Assembly (NCBI GenBank): GCA_013400115.1
Contig: VXBP01009420.1
Span: 62,001-126,000 of the forward strand
Length of the DNA: 64,000 nt
DNA from: Rhinopomastus cyanomelas
Taxonomy: Eukaryota > Chordata > Aves > Bucerotiformes > Rhinopomastidae
Direction: 5' to 3'
Made by a program: the position numbers and the translations under genes. Under the pieces are notes generated by a model. It did no database searches. It saw only the letters and a list, made by a program, of their open reading frames with translations, and was not told the DNA's origin. Below are positions 1 to 12,600 of the stretch, piece by piece; the first letter of the stretch is position 1; each line of letters opens with the position of its first letter.

Positions 1-552
1 GCCTAATGGAAAGTGACACATGTGAGATTGTTCTTTGACAACTGGCTAAATATGAGCCAGCAATGTGCTCAGGTGGCCAGGAAGGCCAACAGCATCCTAA
101 CTTGTATTAGAAATAGTGTGGCCAACAGGAGTAGTGAGGTGACTGCTGTCTGTGTTCAGCACTGTTGAGGCCACACCTCATCATACTGTGTTCAGTTTTG
201 CCCCCTTGGTATAAAAGGGACATCAAGGTGCTGGAGCACATCCCATGGACAACAAAACAAGAGAACATTCCTCTTCTGAGGAATGGCTGAAGGAACTGGT
301 GTTGCTTAGTCTATTGAAAAGGAGGCTGATGTGAGACCTTATCACTTTCCATTATAGAAAAAAAAAATTCTTCATAAAAGCATTGGAACAGGCTGCCCAT
401 GGAAGTGATGGAGTCACCTTTCCTGGAGGTATTTAAGTACTAGGTGTAGACCTAGTGCTTAGGCACATGATTTAAGGATGATTTGGCAGTGCTGGGTTAA
501 CAGCTGGACTCAATGATCTTAAGGATCTCCCCCAAGAATTCTGTTATTTTAT
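1..552 (+). mobile_element. CR1 LINE fragment (3' part, cut by window edge)
   Basis: The sequence reads in CR1 sense. It starts in the part encoding the end of the reverse-transcriptase ORF (decayed Met-Ser-Gln-Gln-Cys-Ala and Lys-Ala-Asn-Gly-Ile-Leu region near 50-110) and runs through the 3' UTR-like tail with 'tggactcaatgatctt'. It ends at a decayed CR1 terminus near 552. Frame breaks and an A-rich insertion near 358-368 show that it is dead. The left end is truncated by the window edge, so the original 5' truncation point is unknown. If TDRP is the host gene, the copy lies antisense in its first intron. Confidence 0.85.
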
Positions 553-2968
553 ATCAGCTTAAACATCATCTGAAAGTTGTAGGCATCCATCTACTTTCCT
601 CTTTAGCTGTAAATAGTGAAAGCTATTTATCAGACAGATTTGGTTAACACATATAAACATCTTATTATGGGAAGAAATAAAAATGGAATTCAATCAAAAC
701 AAAGAATAACAGCAAAGATTTGGAAAGCAGTGGCAGTAGTAAAATAGCACAGTTTGTATTTCAAAGCAACAGATTCAAGTATGTTCAAACATTACTCTGA
801 CTCTAAAATGGTGCTGGAAAGTAGTGGAGCAAGTATTTTCAAAATACTCCTGTTAGAATTCTCTGCTTCCTGACTGCCTGGCCAGTAGGGCTCTGGCATA
901 CAGAACTCGCTCTCTGTGGGCTAGAACAAGCCACATGACAGAGTCTTAGCAATGAAAACAGACCAGTTACAGGGGATTCTTGCTGTATACCTGCAGTGAG
1001 AATCAGCATGTACAATGCTGCTGTGTAGTTAAGCAGCTAATCCCTAAAAAGTCACTGCTCAGTGTGCATGAAATGAGATTTCCAGGTATTAAATATTTTG
1101 GTCAAGTTTAGCAGACCTTCACAAGTACTGTCACAGAGGACTAACAATTGGTAAATTAAAGCCCTCCAGCGAAGCAGAGGCACTCCACAAAACATTTGCA
1201 GAAATCTTTGTAAATACAAACAAAAAGAATGGATTTTCCTCTTGACCTTGACTGAGAAGAAATAATTGTTCTACAGCTTCCATGCCTCCTCCCCTGAAAC
1301 AAATTAACCTAAAATAAAAAACTAGAGATGGAATTTTCCATGTCATTACAGTTCAATGAAGTTAGAACTAAGGTTTTTATTATAAAGAAAAAAATACCAA
1401 TCAGCTTTAATTAGAAAAGCATTGTTCCCATACTATTGGAATGCTACAACATACAAGAACTCCAATGACAGGAAATGAAAAACCAGCCCACTCTAAACTT
1501 ATCTTTCAGGTATCAAAGGATTTTGGGGGGGGAAACAGTGGGACGACATATACACACTGCTCTCCTCAACCCCTTGCTGGTGTCCAGACCAACAGTCACT
1601 CCATTCTCTGGCACACATGAGCTGAATCTCCAGGATTTGGCATTACCAGAAGGTTCCAGTATCTCCAATTCCCTTATTAAAATTATTTGTGTATGTTGCT
1701 TCTCAAAATTATTTGTTTCTTTTCAAAAATTGTCCTGATAATAGCTGTAGATGAAGTCTCTTCTGTTCTCTTAACTCAGAAGCTCAGCACATGTGTGAGA
1801 CCCCCCAAAACCAGCTCTGCAGAGGCCAAAGGGCCAGGTACATCCTGAAAAGGAGTTCCACATTCTTGCATTGCCCAAAGCACCACTACAGGGTTCAGCA
1901 GTTCTTCCTTTGAGATGTGCAAGGCTGTTCAACCTTCTTTCAGGAGATCTCTGAAGAGCGAACTACTCTGCAGTTAGCCTGTCCTCACTGTTAAGTGGGC
2001 AGCTTCCAGCAGGAGTAGAAACTAAGGCCATTTCCCAGTCTCCATCTCCAGCCATTAGGACCAGCTCACACTTTTTTACCTCTTAAAACTCAGGTTTTAA
2101 GAGATTATCAAGAACTTTTGTCGGTTTTTATCCATCTTGCTTCAACATGGGAATTGGTTCACTCATGGTGTGCATACTTTAAGTGCCATACGTACAACTC
2201 CTCAGCCTTTTATTAACATATTAAAGGTTCTGGAACTTCTGGAATATCATTGTATTGATAGCTTCTAAGACAACAGAACAACCGAATAAAATACAGAAGT
2301 GCTTCCAGAAACAATAAAATAGAAAGAGAAGATGAGAATGAAAATGTGAATACACTTGTGAATACATTAACACAAAAGGGTTTTACTTGAAAAGCACAAA
2401 AGTACTGCAGCTCAGGGGTTTGCCTAGTGACTTTTTTTTAAGTCCAAATGCACAGTAAGTCTTCCTTCATGACTAAGTAACGGGGAAAAAAGTTTCAATA
2501 CGAAATAGTTCTACATCTGGCATTAAAAAGCTGTAATTTATGTTTTCCTAAAAAAAGAACACATTTCTAAATGTAGAAACAGGTATAGTGCAATCTGACT
2601 TCTATGTCAGTAAAAATCATGTTGCATCTGAAGTAGAACAAAAAAAACTAACAGAGACAGATGTTCAGTTTATACATATTAATGTAAAATATCCTATTAC
2701 ACTAATGAACCTTTTCTAAAATGCTTTTCTCTATACCTATGGAATATCAAAACAAGCTCTGGCATATCATAACAACTACCAATTCTTTCATCTTCTACTC
2801 ATGTATTTTAAAAACATTAAAAAGGCTTCTTGGACACACATCAAGGTAAAAAAAAATAACTTGTATGCCTGTATTTCTTTTCTGAAAGAGATATGAGATA
2901 ATGTCCTTGATCTCTTGTGGTCAGACAGCCAGCTGAGCTACAGAAAAAGACACAATTAACCCAAATAA

Positions 2969-3012
2969 CAGAATCATAGAACATTAGGGATTGGAAGGGA
3001 CCTCAAAATCCC
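2969..3012 (-). mobile_element. CR1 LINE, very short 3' end
   Basis: About 45 bases match the antisense of the CR1 terminus: 'cagaatcatagaacattagg' followed by 'gattggaagggacctc'. The copy is 5'-truncated almost at once and then passes into non-repeat sequence. Its terminal octamer is still recognisable, so it is a real CR1 end and not a chance match. Confidence 0.75.
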
Positions 3013-3810
3013 TGCTACTTTTCATGGTTTTACTGCCATTTATAGCCAGAACTTAGTGCTTCCTTAGACTTCACTTCAGTTATTCCCATTTTATTTTCAT
3101 TTTGTATTTCAATCTCTATCATGTGGAAGAAAAAAATATAAAGATAACTTTCCCTCCTGTTTAACAGAAGGAAATTAGGCAGCTTTATAATTAATACATA
3201 ACTTCTAATACTACTCCAATGAGAATTATAAAATTAGAATTATAAAATACATAAATACTGTCTTTAATCAGGCTGTACATGAAAAACAGGCAGCTTCCTG
3301 ACATACACAAACTGAAATATATATAAATGCATATCTTTCAATAAAATATGTATTCCAAAAACATGTATTTACCTTTGTTGCAAGTTGTGACACTGAAGAT
3401 GAAACTTCATCTTGAAGAAACTGGTCTTTATTCTCAAAAAAAGCATAAAGATAAAAAAAGCCCAGTCAGCTTTTGTATGACATGTTAAGAGTTTTCAATA
3501 AATGTTTTCATTCTATTCAGCCCATTATCATAAAAGAAACTTAGCAAACTAGGATCACAATGCAAAACTAAGCAAACACTGATACTAAAGTAAGAAATAT
3601 GAACAAAACTGTATTTAGAATAATGAAAATGCTGCACCTGATGTAAAGAAAAAATAAAATCCTTACAGAACCCAAACTCACACATTACAAAGAGATCAAG
3701 AAACCCCTTGCATCGTAACTTTAGTACAATTTAAATATTAATTTTCCTCTTTATAATTGTGTGTCTGCTTTGGATCTACAATGATTTTCTGAACACCATA
3801 CTAGATGACA

Positions 3811-4229
3811 GCAACAAGGTTGCTGAAGGATCTGTTCAGCAAGCCTTAGGAAAACTGGCTGAGGGAGCTGGGGCTGTTTAGTCTGAACAAAATAAGGCTG
3901 TGAGAAGACCTTATTGCTGTCTATACAGCTACCTGAAAGGACTCACAAGTAAGAACTAATAGGACAAGAGAAAATGGCCTTATGCTGTGCCAGGGGAAGT
4001 TTAGGTCAGACATTAGGAAAAATTTCTGCACTGAAAGGGTCATCAGACTTTGGAACAGGCTGTCCAGGGAGGTGTTTGAATCACTCACTAGGGAGGTGTT
4101 TAACAAGTTGTGTAGACTTGGAGCTTCAGCACGTGGTTTACTGGTGGGCTTGGGACACTTTGGACAATGGTTGGACTCAATGATCTTAAAGGTCTTTTCC
4201 AAACTAAAGAATTCCATGGCTCTGTGATG
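3811..4229 (+). mobile_element. CR1 LINE 3' fragment
   Basis: CR1 sense sequence with the conserved 'ctgagggagctggggctgtt' segment, then the region encoding the LINE C terminus ('ttggaacaggctgtccaggg') and the 3' tail 'atggttggactcaatgatct' ending in 'ccatggctctgtgat'. A local tandem copy of 'gggaggtgttt' sits at about 4069-4103. Both overlapping plus-strand open frames here are degraded CR1 C termini and are not independent genes. Confidence 0.85.
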
Positions 4230-4659
4230 GTGCCTACAGTGACTGCAGACTGGAGGTAGAGGAATGTCCAGAGATCTTCCTTTTTCACATTAAAAAACAA
4301 TACATTCCCTTTACTCAAGGATAAACTTTGGCCTACATTTCTTTTTATCCTTCACTTATAACCACAGATTTGTAAAGAAGACCAGAGTACTGAAGATGTT
4401 AGTGAAGCTCATTCAGTAGAGTAGGATTTCGGTCCACTTCTGAAGTAAGCTGATGTCTTAGTACAATGAGGCCATCCAGGTAATATCAATACTCTCTTTA
4501 AGACACAGCAAATAACATCAGTGTACTGTAAAGTCAAAGTACTTTAGAGGTCAAAGAAAGATACAGAATGAAGGGCACAGTGTATAGGGACAGTAATTTA
4601 ATCATTCAGTTTCTTTCAGATAAGTAAGAAAAATCGTTTGGGAGGTTTTTTTAAGGTAA

Positions 4660-5130
4660 TCACAGAATGGTTTAGGTTGGAAAGGACCTTAATGATCATC
4701 TATCTCCAATTCCCACTATGGGGGAAGGGACATCTCCCACTAGACCAGGTTGCTCAAAGCTCCATTCACCCTGGCCTTGAATACATCCAGTGATGGAGCA
4801 TCCAAAATACAACTTCCTCAGGTAAGTTGCTTCAGCATCTCACCATGCTCACAGTAAAGAATTTCCTCTTTATATTTAATCTAAATCTATTGTCTTTCAG
4901 TTAAAAGCCATTACCCCTCACCCTATCACTACAAGCTGCTGTAATAAAGTCTGTCCCCAGTTTTCCTGTAGGCAGCCTTCTGAATCTGGAAGGCCAAAAT
5001 ATGGTCTCCCCACAGCCTTCTTTTCTCTAGGCTGAATGACCCCAGTCTGTTCTTATATGAAGAGTGTTTCAGTCCTGTGATCACCTGTGGCCCTCCTCTG
5101 GACTCACTCCAACCGCTAAACGTCCTTAAT
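4660..5130 (-). mobile_element. CR1 LINE 3' fragment, fused to a U2-derived block
   Basis: Antisense CR1. It begins at its 3' terminus ('cacagaatggtttaggttgg') and extends back to the reverse-transcriptase C-terminal region ('ggccctcctctggactcact' at about 5090). Homology stops at about 5127-5130, where the sequence switches without spacer into U2 snRNA-like DNA in the same orientation. The element is heavily mutated and has no usable frame. Confidence 0.85.
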
Positions 5131-5285
5131 CATATTAAGCTGATAAAAACTGATATTAAGCTGATAAAAACACATTCTACAAAAATCCGCTTAACATAAA
5201 GGACTCTCATGGAGGACATACCAGATATTAAACTGATAAGAACAGACACAACACTTGATCTTAGCCAAAAGGCTGCTAAGTAGAT
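5131..5285 (-). pseudogene. U2 snRNA-derived pseudogene (5' portion), partly triplicated
   Basis: On the minus strand, 5285 down to about 5175 follows the first ~115 nt of vertebrate U2 snRNA. It includes 'ccttttggctaagatcaagt', the branch-site/stem II stretch 'gttcttatcagtttaatatc' at 5243-5224, 'gtcctcc', and 'gatttttg' in place of the Sm site. U2 sequence downstream of the Sm region (stems III-IV) is absent. The branch-point recognition segment reads GTTGTG instead of the invariant GTAGTA, so it is not a functional U2. Two further diverged copies of the 20-nt stretch follow in tandem at 5131-5150 and 5151-5171, just before the CR1. A pseudogene made by retrotransposition is the best reading. 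Confidence 0.85.
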
Positions 5286-6999
5286 AAACAGAACAGCTAT
5301 CTATTAACTGAAATATTTAACTCCAATTGCAAGAAAAACAAAATTACTACAGAATGGTTACTGAAAGCATCTCAGAAGTGTCAGTTTCACAGAATCCCCT
5401 GTATTTGCTTTGGTCCATTTTTCAACTTACGTGAACCACTTAACTGTTTCAAAATAAAATTTGTCAACTTCTTCCTTTTCGATTGAAGTAACTCTAAGGA
5501 GCTGACATGCTCTTTGCTCAGTAAGCTTAAATCCTGTTTTAGAGCAATTCCACATACATATCCCCACACACACAAAACAGAGTACCCAGCTCCTACACAT
5601 TACCAAAAGATCGCCTCACTTTGCTAACGGTATCAGAAAGAAGTAGCAAATGTGGCATCAAAACCATTAGGTACTTCCAGTCATATGGAAGTGGAGCCCA
5701 GATATAACAGCTTCATCTTGAGAAACCTGCTTCAAATCCCACATATTCTTTTATTATAGTTATTTTTAATGGTTTTTCATGTATTTATTTGCTTACTAAT
5801 GATTCCATTTACTTAATAGGCAAAAAGTTATAATATACAAGGGACAAGAACAGATTTAGAAGCACTTCTAGAAGCAGTACAAAGACCATCACACTATAGT
5901 TCAGTAACAACACATTGAACCAGACCAATTTGTAGATAGACTGCTTTACTTTCTTGGCAGAAAGCAAAGTCACAAACTCCAATTATCATGCCCAAGGAGA
6001 CTATGACTTCCTGTGGCTCTTACAAAGTTAGTTGACTTCTGGATTTCAGTTTAACTCATCTTTAACACAGGAGAATACCTAAAATGACAAACACTTATGT
6101 GGTACTCTAAAATGAAATCTGGTTCTTCTTCCCTTATGCTCTTTTTTTTCTTTGCTCTCTTTCCATTTAATAGAATCGTCAGCGATGTGTCAAGTGATAT
6201 ACATTCTGTACTTCTGCTATCATTCAGGGATCAGGGAGCCCATCACTGGCTTTTCAAACTGTCTGTAGGGAACAATCTTCTGCACAGTACACACTTGAAG
6301 AGTGAAGACAAACTTTATCATGCTACATGACACATGCTGACACTGAATGCTTAAAAACACACTGAAATAATTTGTACCTGTGTGATTTTCAGTCACTACA
6401 ATTCACTGATCAGTTAATTTTCAAAGAAAAAGGCAGACCACACTATAGTGTTTAGTAACCAACAGATGACAAAATGCTAATGCTAGTGGGAAATGCCAAT
6501 CAGCCACTTAAACAACCTTCCAGTTTTGGCAGGGGAAGGCTGGTATGCACAGTGTGTTTTCATAAGGAAACAAGTGCCCTTTTGTTGGACATACTGCAAA
6601 CCATAAGGTACTCAAAGGATTAATTCAACTAACACACAAACCCTTTTGTGCAGAGAACAAAATGGCAATCTACTTCCTTCAGTTTCCTTTGTGGTAAAGT
6701 AATTAATTAGTCTCTTTAGATCACTCCCTTTCATGGTCGAGGCCAAGATGGGGAACACCAGACATCAAAGAGTTAAAGTAAATAACAGTCTCATCTCACC
6801 CAACATGCCCTTCATTTGCTCTAGTACAGAAAATGGTTTAATATCGATTTTCTCTGCCCGACTGTGGAACCTTCCTATCACACACACACTCGCTGTCAAA
6901 GCTGAGCACACCTCAATGCAAACAAGCTATTATTAAAAAGAGGGTTCTTCTGGTACAAATTCTCACCTTCTGCTGACGTATTATATCCTCTCTGCCTAT

Positions 7000-7131
7000 C
7001 ATAGAATCATTAGGGATTGGAAAGGACCTCAAAAGATCATTTAGTCCAATCCCCATGACACAGCAGGATTACCTAGACCAAGTCACAAAGGAACACANAT
7101 CCACCCCAGGATGCTGTTGGCCCTCTTGGGT
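7000..7131 (-). mobile_element. CR1 LINE 3' fragment interrupted by an N
   Basis: Antisense CR1 3' end ('atagaatcattagggattgg') that reads normally to 'aaggaacaca'. After the N at 7098 it jumps to 'atccaccccaggatgctgtt', a position that in the better copy at 57352-58128 lies about 477 bp further in. The two halves belong to the same element and orientation. The middle is missing, either as a true deletion or as unassembled sequence behind the N. Confidence 0.85.
7098..7098. other. Ambiguous base (N), probable hidden assembly gap
   Basis: A single N inside a CR1 copy, exactly where the element skips about 477 bp relative to the CR1 at 57.4-58.1 kb. The other N of the window (60232) is also inside CR1 at a discontinuity. 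The one-base length should not be trusted as the true gap size. Confidence 0.7.
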
Positions 7132-7704
7132 CTCATCAAGACTCATCACGTCTCATCAAGGATCGAGTGTAAAGTCTAGAGTATAATGTCTGTAAGTATA
7201 AATTAGATTATGAAGCACAAATATAGAATTTAAGTGGAAAAAAAATCAAAACAAACACCACCTAAATAGATGCACTCCAGGGCAGAATTTAACACAATTT
7301 CCAGTGTTCCACAAATCCCACTAAACAAAGTAATTATTAATAGAGAGGGGACGGTTAAACAAAAAAACATTAAAAATTCTCTCAAGAAATCACATGCCTG
7401 AAGTTTGAAAGATTCCCAAAACACTCATTAGAAACCAAACAGATGAACAACTATATATATACACAGGCTGACCAGGAACAGCACTGGTTCCAAAGAGGAG
7501 ATCCCACTGTCACATCACTATCTTGAAACGCAGCTAATAAAAAAAAACCTTTTCCCTAGGTTTGAGCAGGAACTTACCATAATGTCAAACAAAACAAGAC
7601 TGTAAAGCAGATTATTAATGCATAAGTCCATCTGTTTATCTGATTTTAGAACTGAATCAAAAACAATGCAAAATGCACTCAAACATGGGTGAGAAAGTTA
7701 TCAG

Positions 7705-7795
7705 CAGAATCACAGAATGACTACGGTTCTAAGGCACATTAGAGATCATCTGCTCCAACATCCATGTCATAGGCAGGGACTCCTCTCAACTAGAT
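7705..7795 (-). mobile_element. CR1 LINE, short diverged 3' end
   Basis: 'cagaatcacagaatgactac', then 'catctgctccaacatccatg' and 'ggcagggactcc' follow the antisense of the CR1 tail for about 90 bases. The copy is more diverged than its neighbours and its inner border is approximate. Confidence 0.65.
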
Positions 7796-9480
7796 TTTGT
7801 TTTCTTTGCTGCACCTATAACATACACTTGGAAAAATTCATTGGATAGACACATGCTAAATCTATAGATCGCAATCTGACATCTCTAAAGAAGTGAGTGA
7901 ACCACACTAACCACCTGGGTAAGTGGTGCAAACTGAAAGTTTCCTATTAAGATCACTAAAGACATCCTCCGGAGTACTTCAAACTCATATTTCTTTTCTA
8001 TAAAAGAACCCTTTTCTACTCCAGAATGCTGACTACACTTAGAAATATGTCTACAGTACAACCATAAAGCATTTTAAATGCCACTGCACCTAAACAGTGA
8101 CAGGGACTCCCACCCTGCAGGCTTCCTCTGCCAGTCTTTGGCAAATCTGAAAATATTTTGTCACTTAAGAAAACAAAAACTGTAAAAGCCTAAGCACGTT
8201 AAAAAAAATGTACTTCCACCTCGAGATATATTTCTTTATTAGACAATAATAGTCTTGAAATATTTTTCTAAAATACAGTTATTTCACTCTAATGACTCTG
8301 AAAAGTCCAGGTGGCAGACAACCCATGTTAAAACAAATGTACTTAAAAACAATTCCATCTTCTAGGCCTCATTCTTTCATAACTACCTGTTAGTCACCAG
8401 ACTGACTGGAAGACAAACAACAGTTTACCAATGTTTTCACTTTTCAAATTAGTACTAATACTGAATAAATTATAATTAAGTCTACACTCTGCTTCCGCCA
8501 TTTACAGCTGTCAAGAACTCTGCACTTTCACAAACTGTTTCATTCAAGTACTTGAGTTATGGCTTCGCATTCCATTACATTTCAAAAATAGTGTCTAAAG
8601 TATTTCCATATTTTTACTGTCAATCGATATAAATGGTGAAATGTACTACAGAACATTAATTTCAGAATGTAAGTATTTACGTAAGAATACCTCTGTAGTT
8701 CTGCACTTCATTAGCATTACAAAAAGAAACATCAGAACAGCAGGTTCTTATTCTCTCTGCACATCAATACATAAGGTTATTCTATTAGTTATTTAGTTAT
8801 TGTGTACCTCCATATAAGTGGCTATAATACATCTAGTTCACACTTTGCTTCCTCGGAATATTTCTGAAAGAATGTTATGAAGGCTCAAACACCTTAAAAA
8901 TACTAAAGAAAAAGCTCAGCTCATTAAGAATATAGTTTTGTGCAATTTCTAATACTTCAAATGTGCTTCGACAACTGGGAACAGGAGTATTAACATCAGA
9001 GCGCTATCAGTGTCAACATTGAAACAAAGTAAGAAAGTCAAATTATTGGTTTAACTTCAGCTGCTGCAACAATTCAAATTTTGATTAAATTTATGACTGA
9101 AAAATATGTCAATTATTTTGAACAAGTTATCCATACTAAAAGCTTATATTTTTTTGATCCAAAAACCAAACCAGCAGATGCTGATTCAAAACACAGTAGG
9201 TGACATCCAATCTTTAATCAGTCACATTGTTTGCAATTAAATTACATATCCCTAAAAAAGGCTCTTGCATGAGCAACAGCAGCATTTTTGTAGTATAGTT
9301 TATTCCAAACAGGTTGAGCAATTATTTTTGGTTATAGCATTCACTTGCACATGCACTGCTTCTTTCAGCACACAGCTTTTATCACACAAACTCCTACAGT
9401 TCCTCGCAAAGAACCAGCAGCAAAACTAATTCACAATGTAGGTCTGAAGATGACAGAACCAGTTTATCCAGTAGAGTTCA

Positions 9481-9530
9481 GTAACTTCTAGTAATTCTAA
9501 TAATTCTAATAGTAAATTCTAATAATACTT
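9481..9530. repeat. AT-rich imperfect tandem repeat
   Basis: Several imperfect copies of a TAATTCTAA-like unit in a row ('agtaattctaataattcta' and onward). This is a low-complexity tract in the putative intron and has no coding signal. Confidence 0.7.
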
Positions 9531-9627
9531 ATGGTATAGATGTCCTTATGCAATCTGGCAACTAGATTCTATAAAGGTGAGGAAAAAAAATATAATCTAA
9601 TTTTACCAGTAAGTAATCAAATAGATT

Positions 9628-9684
9628 AAAATTATTAATTCTTTCTAAAGCAAGCAAGCAAATTATTAATTCTTTCTCAAGCAA
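9628..9684. repeat. Tandem duplication, period 32 bp
   Basis: The block 'aaattattaattctttct' plus an 'aagcaag'-type end occurs at 9628 and again at 9660, giving a direct repeat with a 32-bp period and few changes. It is probably a slippage duplication around the CAAG microrepeat. Confidence 0.8.
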
Positions 9685-12600
9685 GTCCAGCACCACGCTA
9701 GTAAAGTCCTACTCCAGCAAACACACTTCACCCCATGAAAATACAACAAATAGCTTAGGAAAAGGAGCTCAAGCACTGACGTGGAGGAAACGATAGAGGT
9801 TTTAGCGATCATGAGAAGGGATAATTCTAGATTAGGTGGAGGGGAGGGGAGGACAGAAAAAGCTGCTGACAAAAAAAGGCAATTAGCAAAGGTGAAGCCG
9901 AACTGGCTGGAGGAAGGATGCAACAAGTGATAAAAATGACAAATGAGGGAAAGGAAGGGGATGTACTAAGAAAAACCTTGAAAGCAAAGACAGAGATTTA
10001 AGTGTAAGCGTCCTGAAAGGGAGACCAGCTGAAGAAAGGAAATCAAAGGATGAGGAGGACTTAAACAATATTAATATCAGCAACAGGATTTACCAGGACT
10101 GGGGGATGCAGAAAAATGCAGCATAGTTATCAGAGGTTCCACAGTAAGTAATCACCATCAGGATGGGAAGTGAGGGTCTGCCCCAGACTTCCAGCTGTCT
10201 AGACAGCAATGAAAGTAGTAATTGGGAAAAAAAGGAAAGGAAAAAAAAAAGCAGACCCAGACTTCATAAAGAAAACTGCAGTAAAGTATTAGGTACACAA
10301 ATTCTCTTCTACACAACAGATATCCACTGACAAACTCCAGCTTACAGGTTTGACTGAAAAAGCCCCCAAAAAAACCAGATAGGTTACCAATGTTGTCTAC
10401 AGTAGGCGACTAGCCAGACAATACATGCTTTGTGGGACTTCTAAGAATCAGAATAAACCAACAGAGGGGGTAAGATTTGAGAAGCAGATCTGATCCAGGT
10501 CAAGTGTGTGAAGACAACAGTACAAATCAGAAAGTGAAGTACCTCAGAAATGAAAGGTATTAAAAAAAAAAAGTCTTACGCCCCACAAGACACCACTTCT
10601 CCTGGAAGAGGGAAAGAAACAAACAAGGCTCATTCAAGACACTGCTGAAAGATGTATGTGACAAAGAGCAAAAAGCAAGAAAAGTAGGCCAAGGAAGGGC
10701 TCAGGAAAGTCTTCACTGTCAGTCCCAAGACTGATGACAGAATACAGGTGATGGATTTTAGCCAGGAAAATGTCATTGAAATGTCATAAGAACAGCTCTG
10801 ATGAAAAGAAAAAAAAAACCCAACAGGTTAGCAGAAAGGAGGTATGAAGGAATTATAAGACTACAGCAGGCAAAGCCTGAGAGATGCTGAAATGGTTAGA
10901 AAGTGAAGGAATGGCATTAGCTGGATTAACTTTGACTGCTTTATTTTTTAATCAAAAATATCCTTATTCAGTGTATTAGTACAACATAAGAAATGCTGCT
11001 TAGCTCCCACCCCGTTCCTTCAGGGCCTGTCTGACTTCGACTCATACCAAGATGAAAGCTGGTATTAAAATTGTAACAGAGACTTAAACATCTCATTAAA
11101 ATAGATAACTAAAATTCTGTATAGCCAACTTTAAAACATTCAGTGAGCAAGTCTAAACAAAATTAAGCACAAAACCTGTTTTAGCACATACTCTCTTTGA
11201 ACGTAAGAAAAAACAGCACCATTGGGGAGAGCAGATCAAGGCTAAGGAACTGAAATTTTTTTTGCATGAAAGATAAAGTTGCAGAAGATAATACAGGTCA
11301 GTCTGACACCCATACACTACCCCAATATATTATGTAAGTCAAGCACCATGTTATATCAATTAATGCAATATTCACACAACATTGACACCTCTGAGGGCTG
11401 ATGAGATGACAGCAGGATTGAACGAAGGAGAACTTGGTACAACTGCCAAACCATTGCCTTCCAGAAGTCAAAACCCAAAATTTTTTTCTTTCCAAAAATA
11501 CAACCACAGTTTGAAACATAATCACATCATTACAAAGTGAATGTGAGCTTGGTATGCAACCACTGCACATTTTTGGCGTATTTTGAGAGACACCTAAAAA
11601 GCACATTAACTTCATTCTATACATGCGGACTACTTATCTGTGTTAAACCGCAGCTTCCATCAATAAAGCGCTTCTACTGCATAAATGAAAAATATTGATG
11701 CTTCAAAGCACAAATTCAAATGAACTTCTGAGATTCAATCTAAAATTGTCCAGTCTAAAAAAACTTTACAATCCACACATTTATTTACATTAGTAGTGTT
11801 TCAACATTTACTTGTCTTTATCTCAGGAAACACCTTGCTATTTTCAGTAATTGTTAACAATTCAAAGTACTTGAATGCATGCAGAAACTTCTGCTAAAAG
11901 TGGCCAGAGGCTGACAACTCCTTCCCACTGCAATTTTCTAAATTGTTCTAAAATTTTTGTTCTCCCCTGTAACAAAATCAAACCAATCTGTTTTGTACAA
12001 ATCCACAACTGTCAAAAATGCTCTTTTTAGATCAAATTAAGCTTTTCTATTCAAGAACTACAAACTTCCAACACATTAAAAAGTCTGCTTGAGTAAGCAC
12101 GGATCAGGCACTCTTATTTAAAGAGAATGAGTAAAACTTCTGTGGAGTAACAAAGCTTTTTGGGGGTTTTTTTTAACTTGATAGCAGTAAAGAATTAAGC
12201 CACTACAACTACTGCAATGTCCTCATTATTAGGCTTCACAGGGGAAACTACTTCACTCTGTCTCAGCTTTGAAGAAACATTTAGCATCAATATTTGATTC
12301 CACTGGTGCACTTTCAAGCCAGTTTGTTTTAATGACACTGACATGACCACCAGTTTCTTTTCTTTGAAGTAAAAAGTTACAGCACTATTCATGGCACAAA
12401 CGGAAGATGCTTAAGGATTTTCTTCCCATTTGCCCATTAAAAATGAAAACAAAGGCAAAAAATAATTGTTGAGAAAACCGACACATCATAAATCAAAGTC
12501 AAAATTATTTATCTTCTCTTTTATCAAATACTCTATCTGCAAAGAACCTAGAGAAAGGGAAGTCCAGCAGTAATCTGCATGAAAACTAAAGCTGTCTTTC

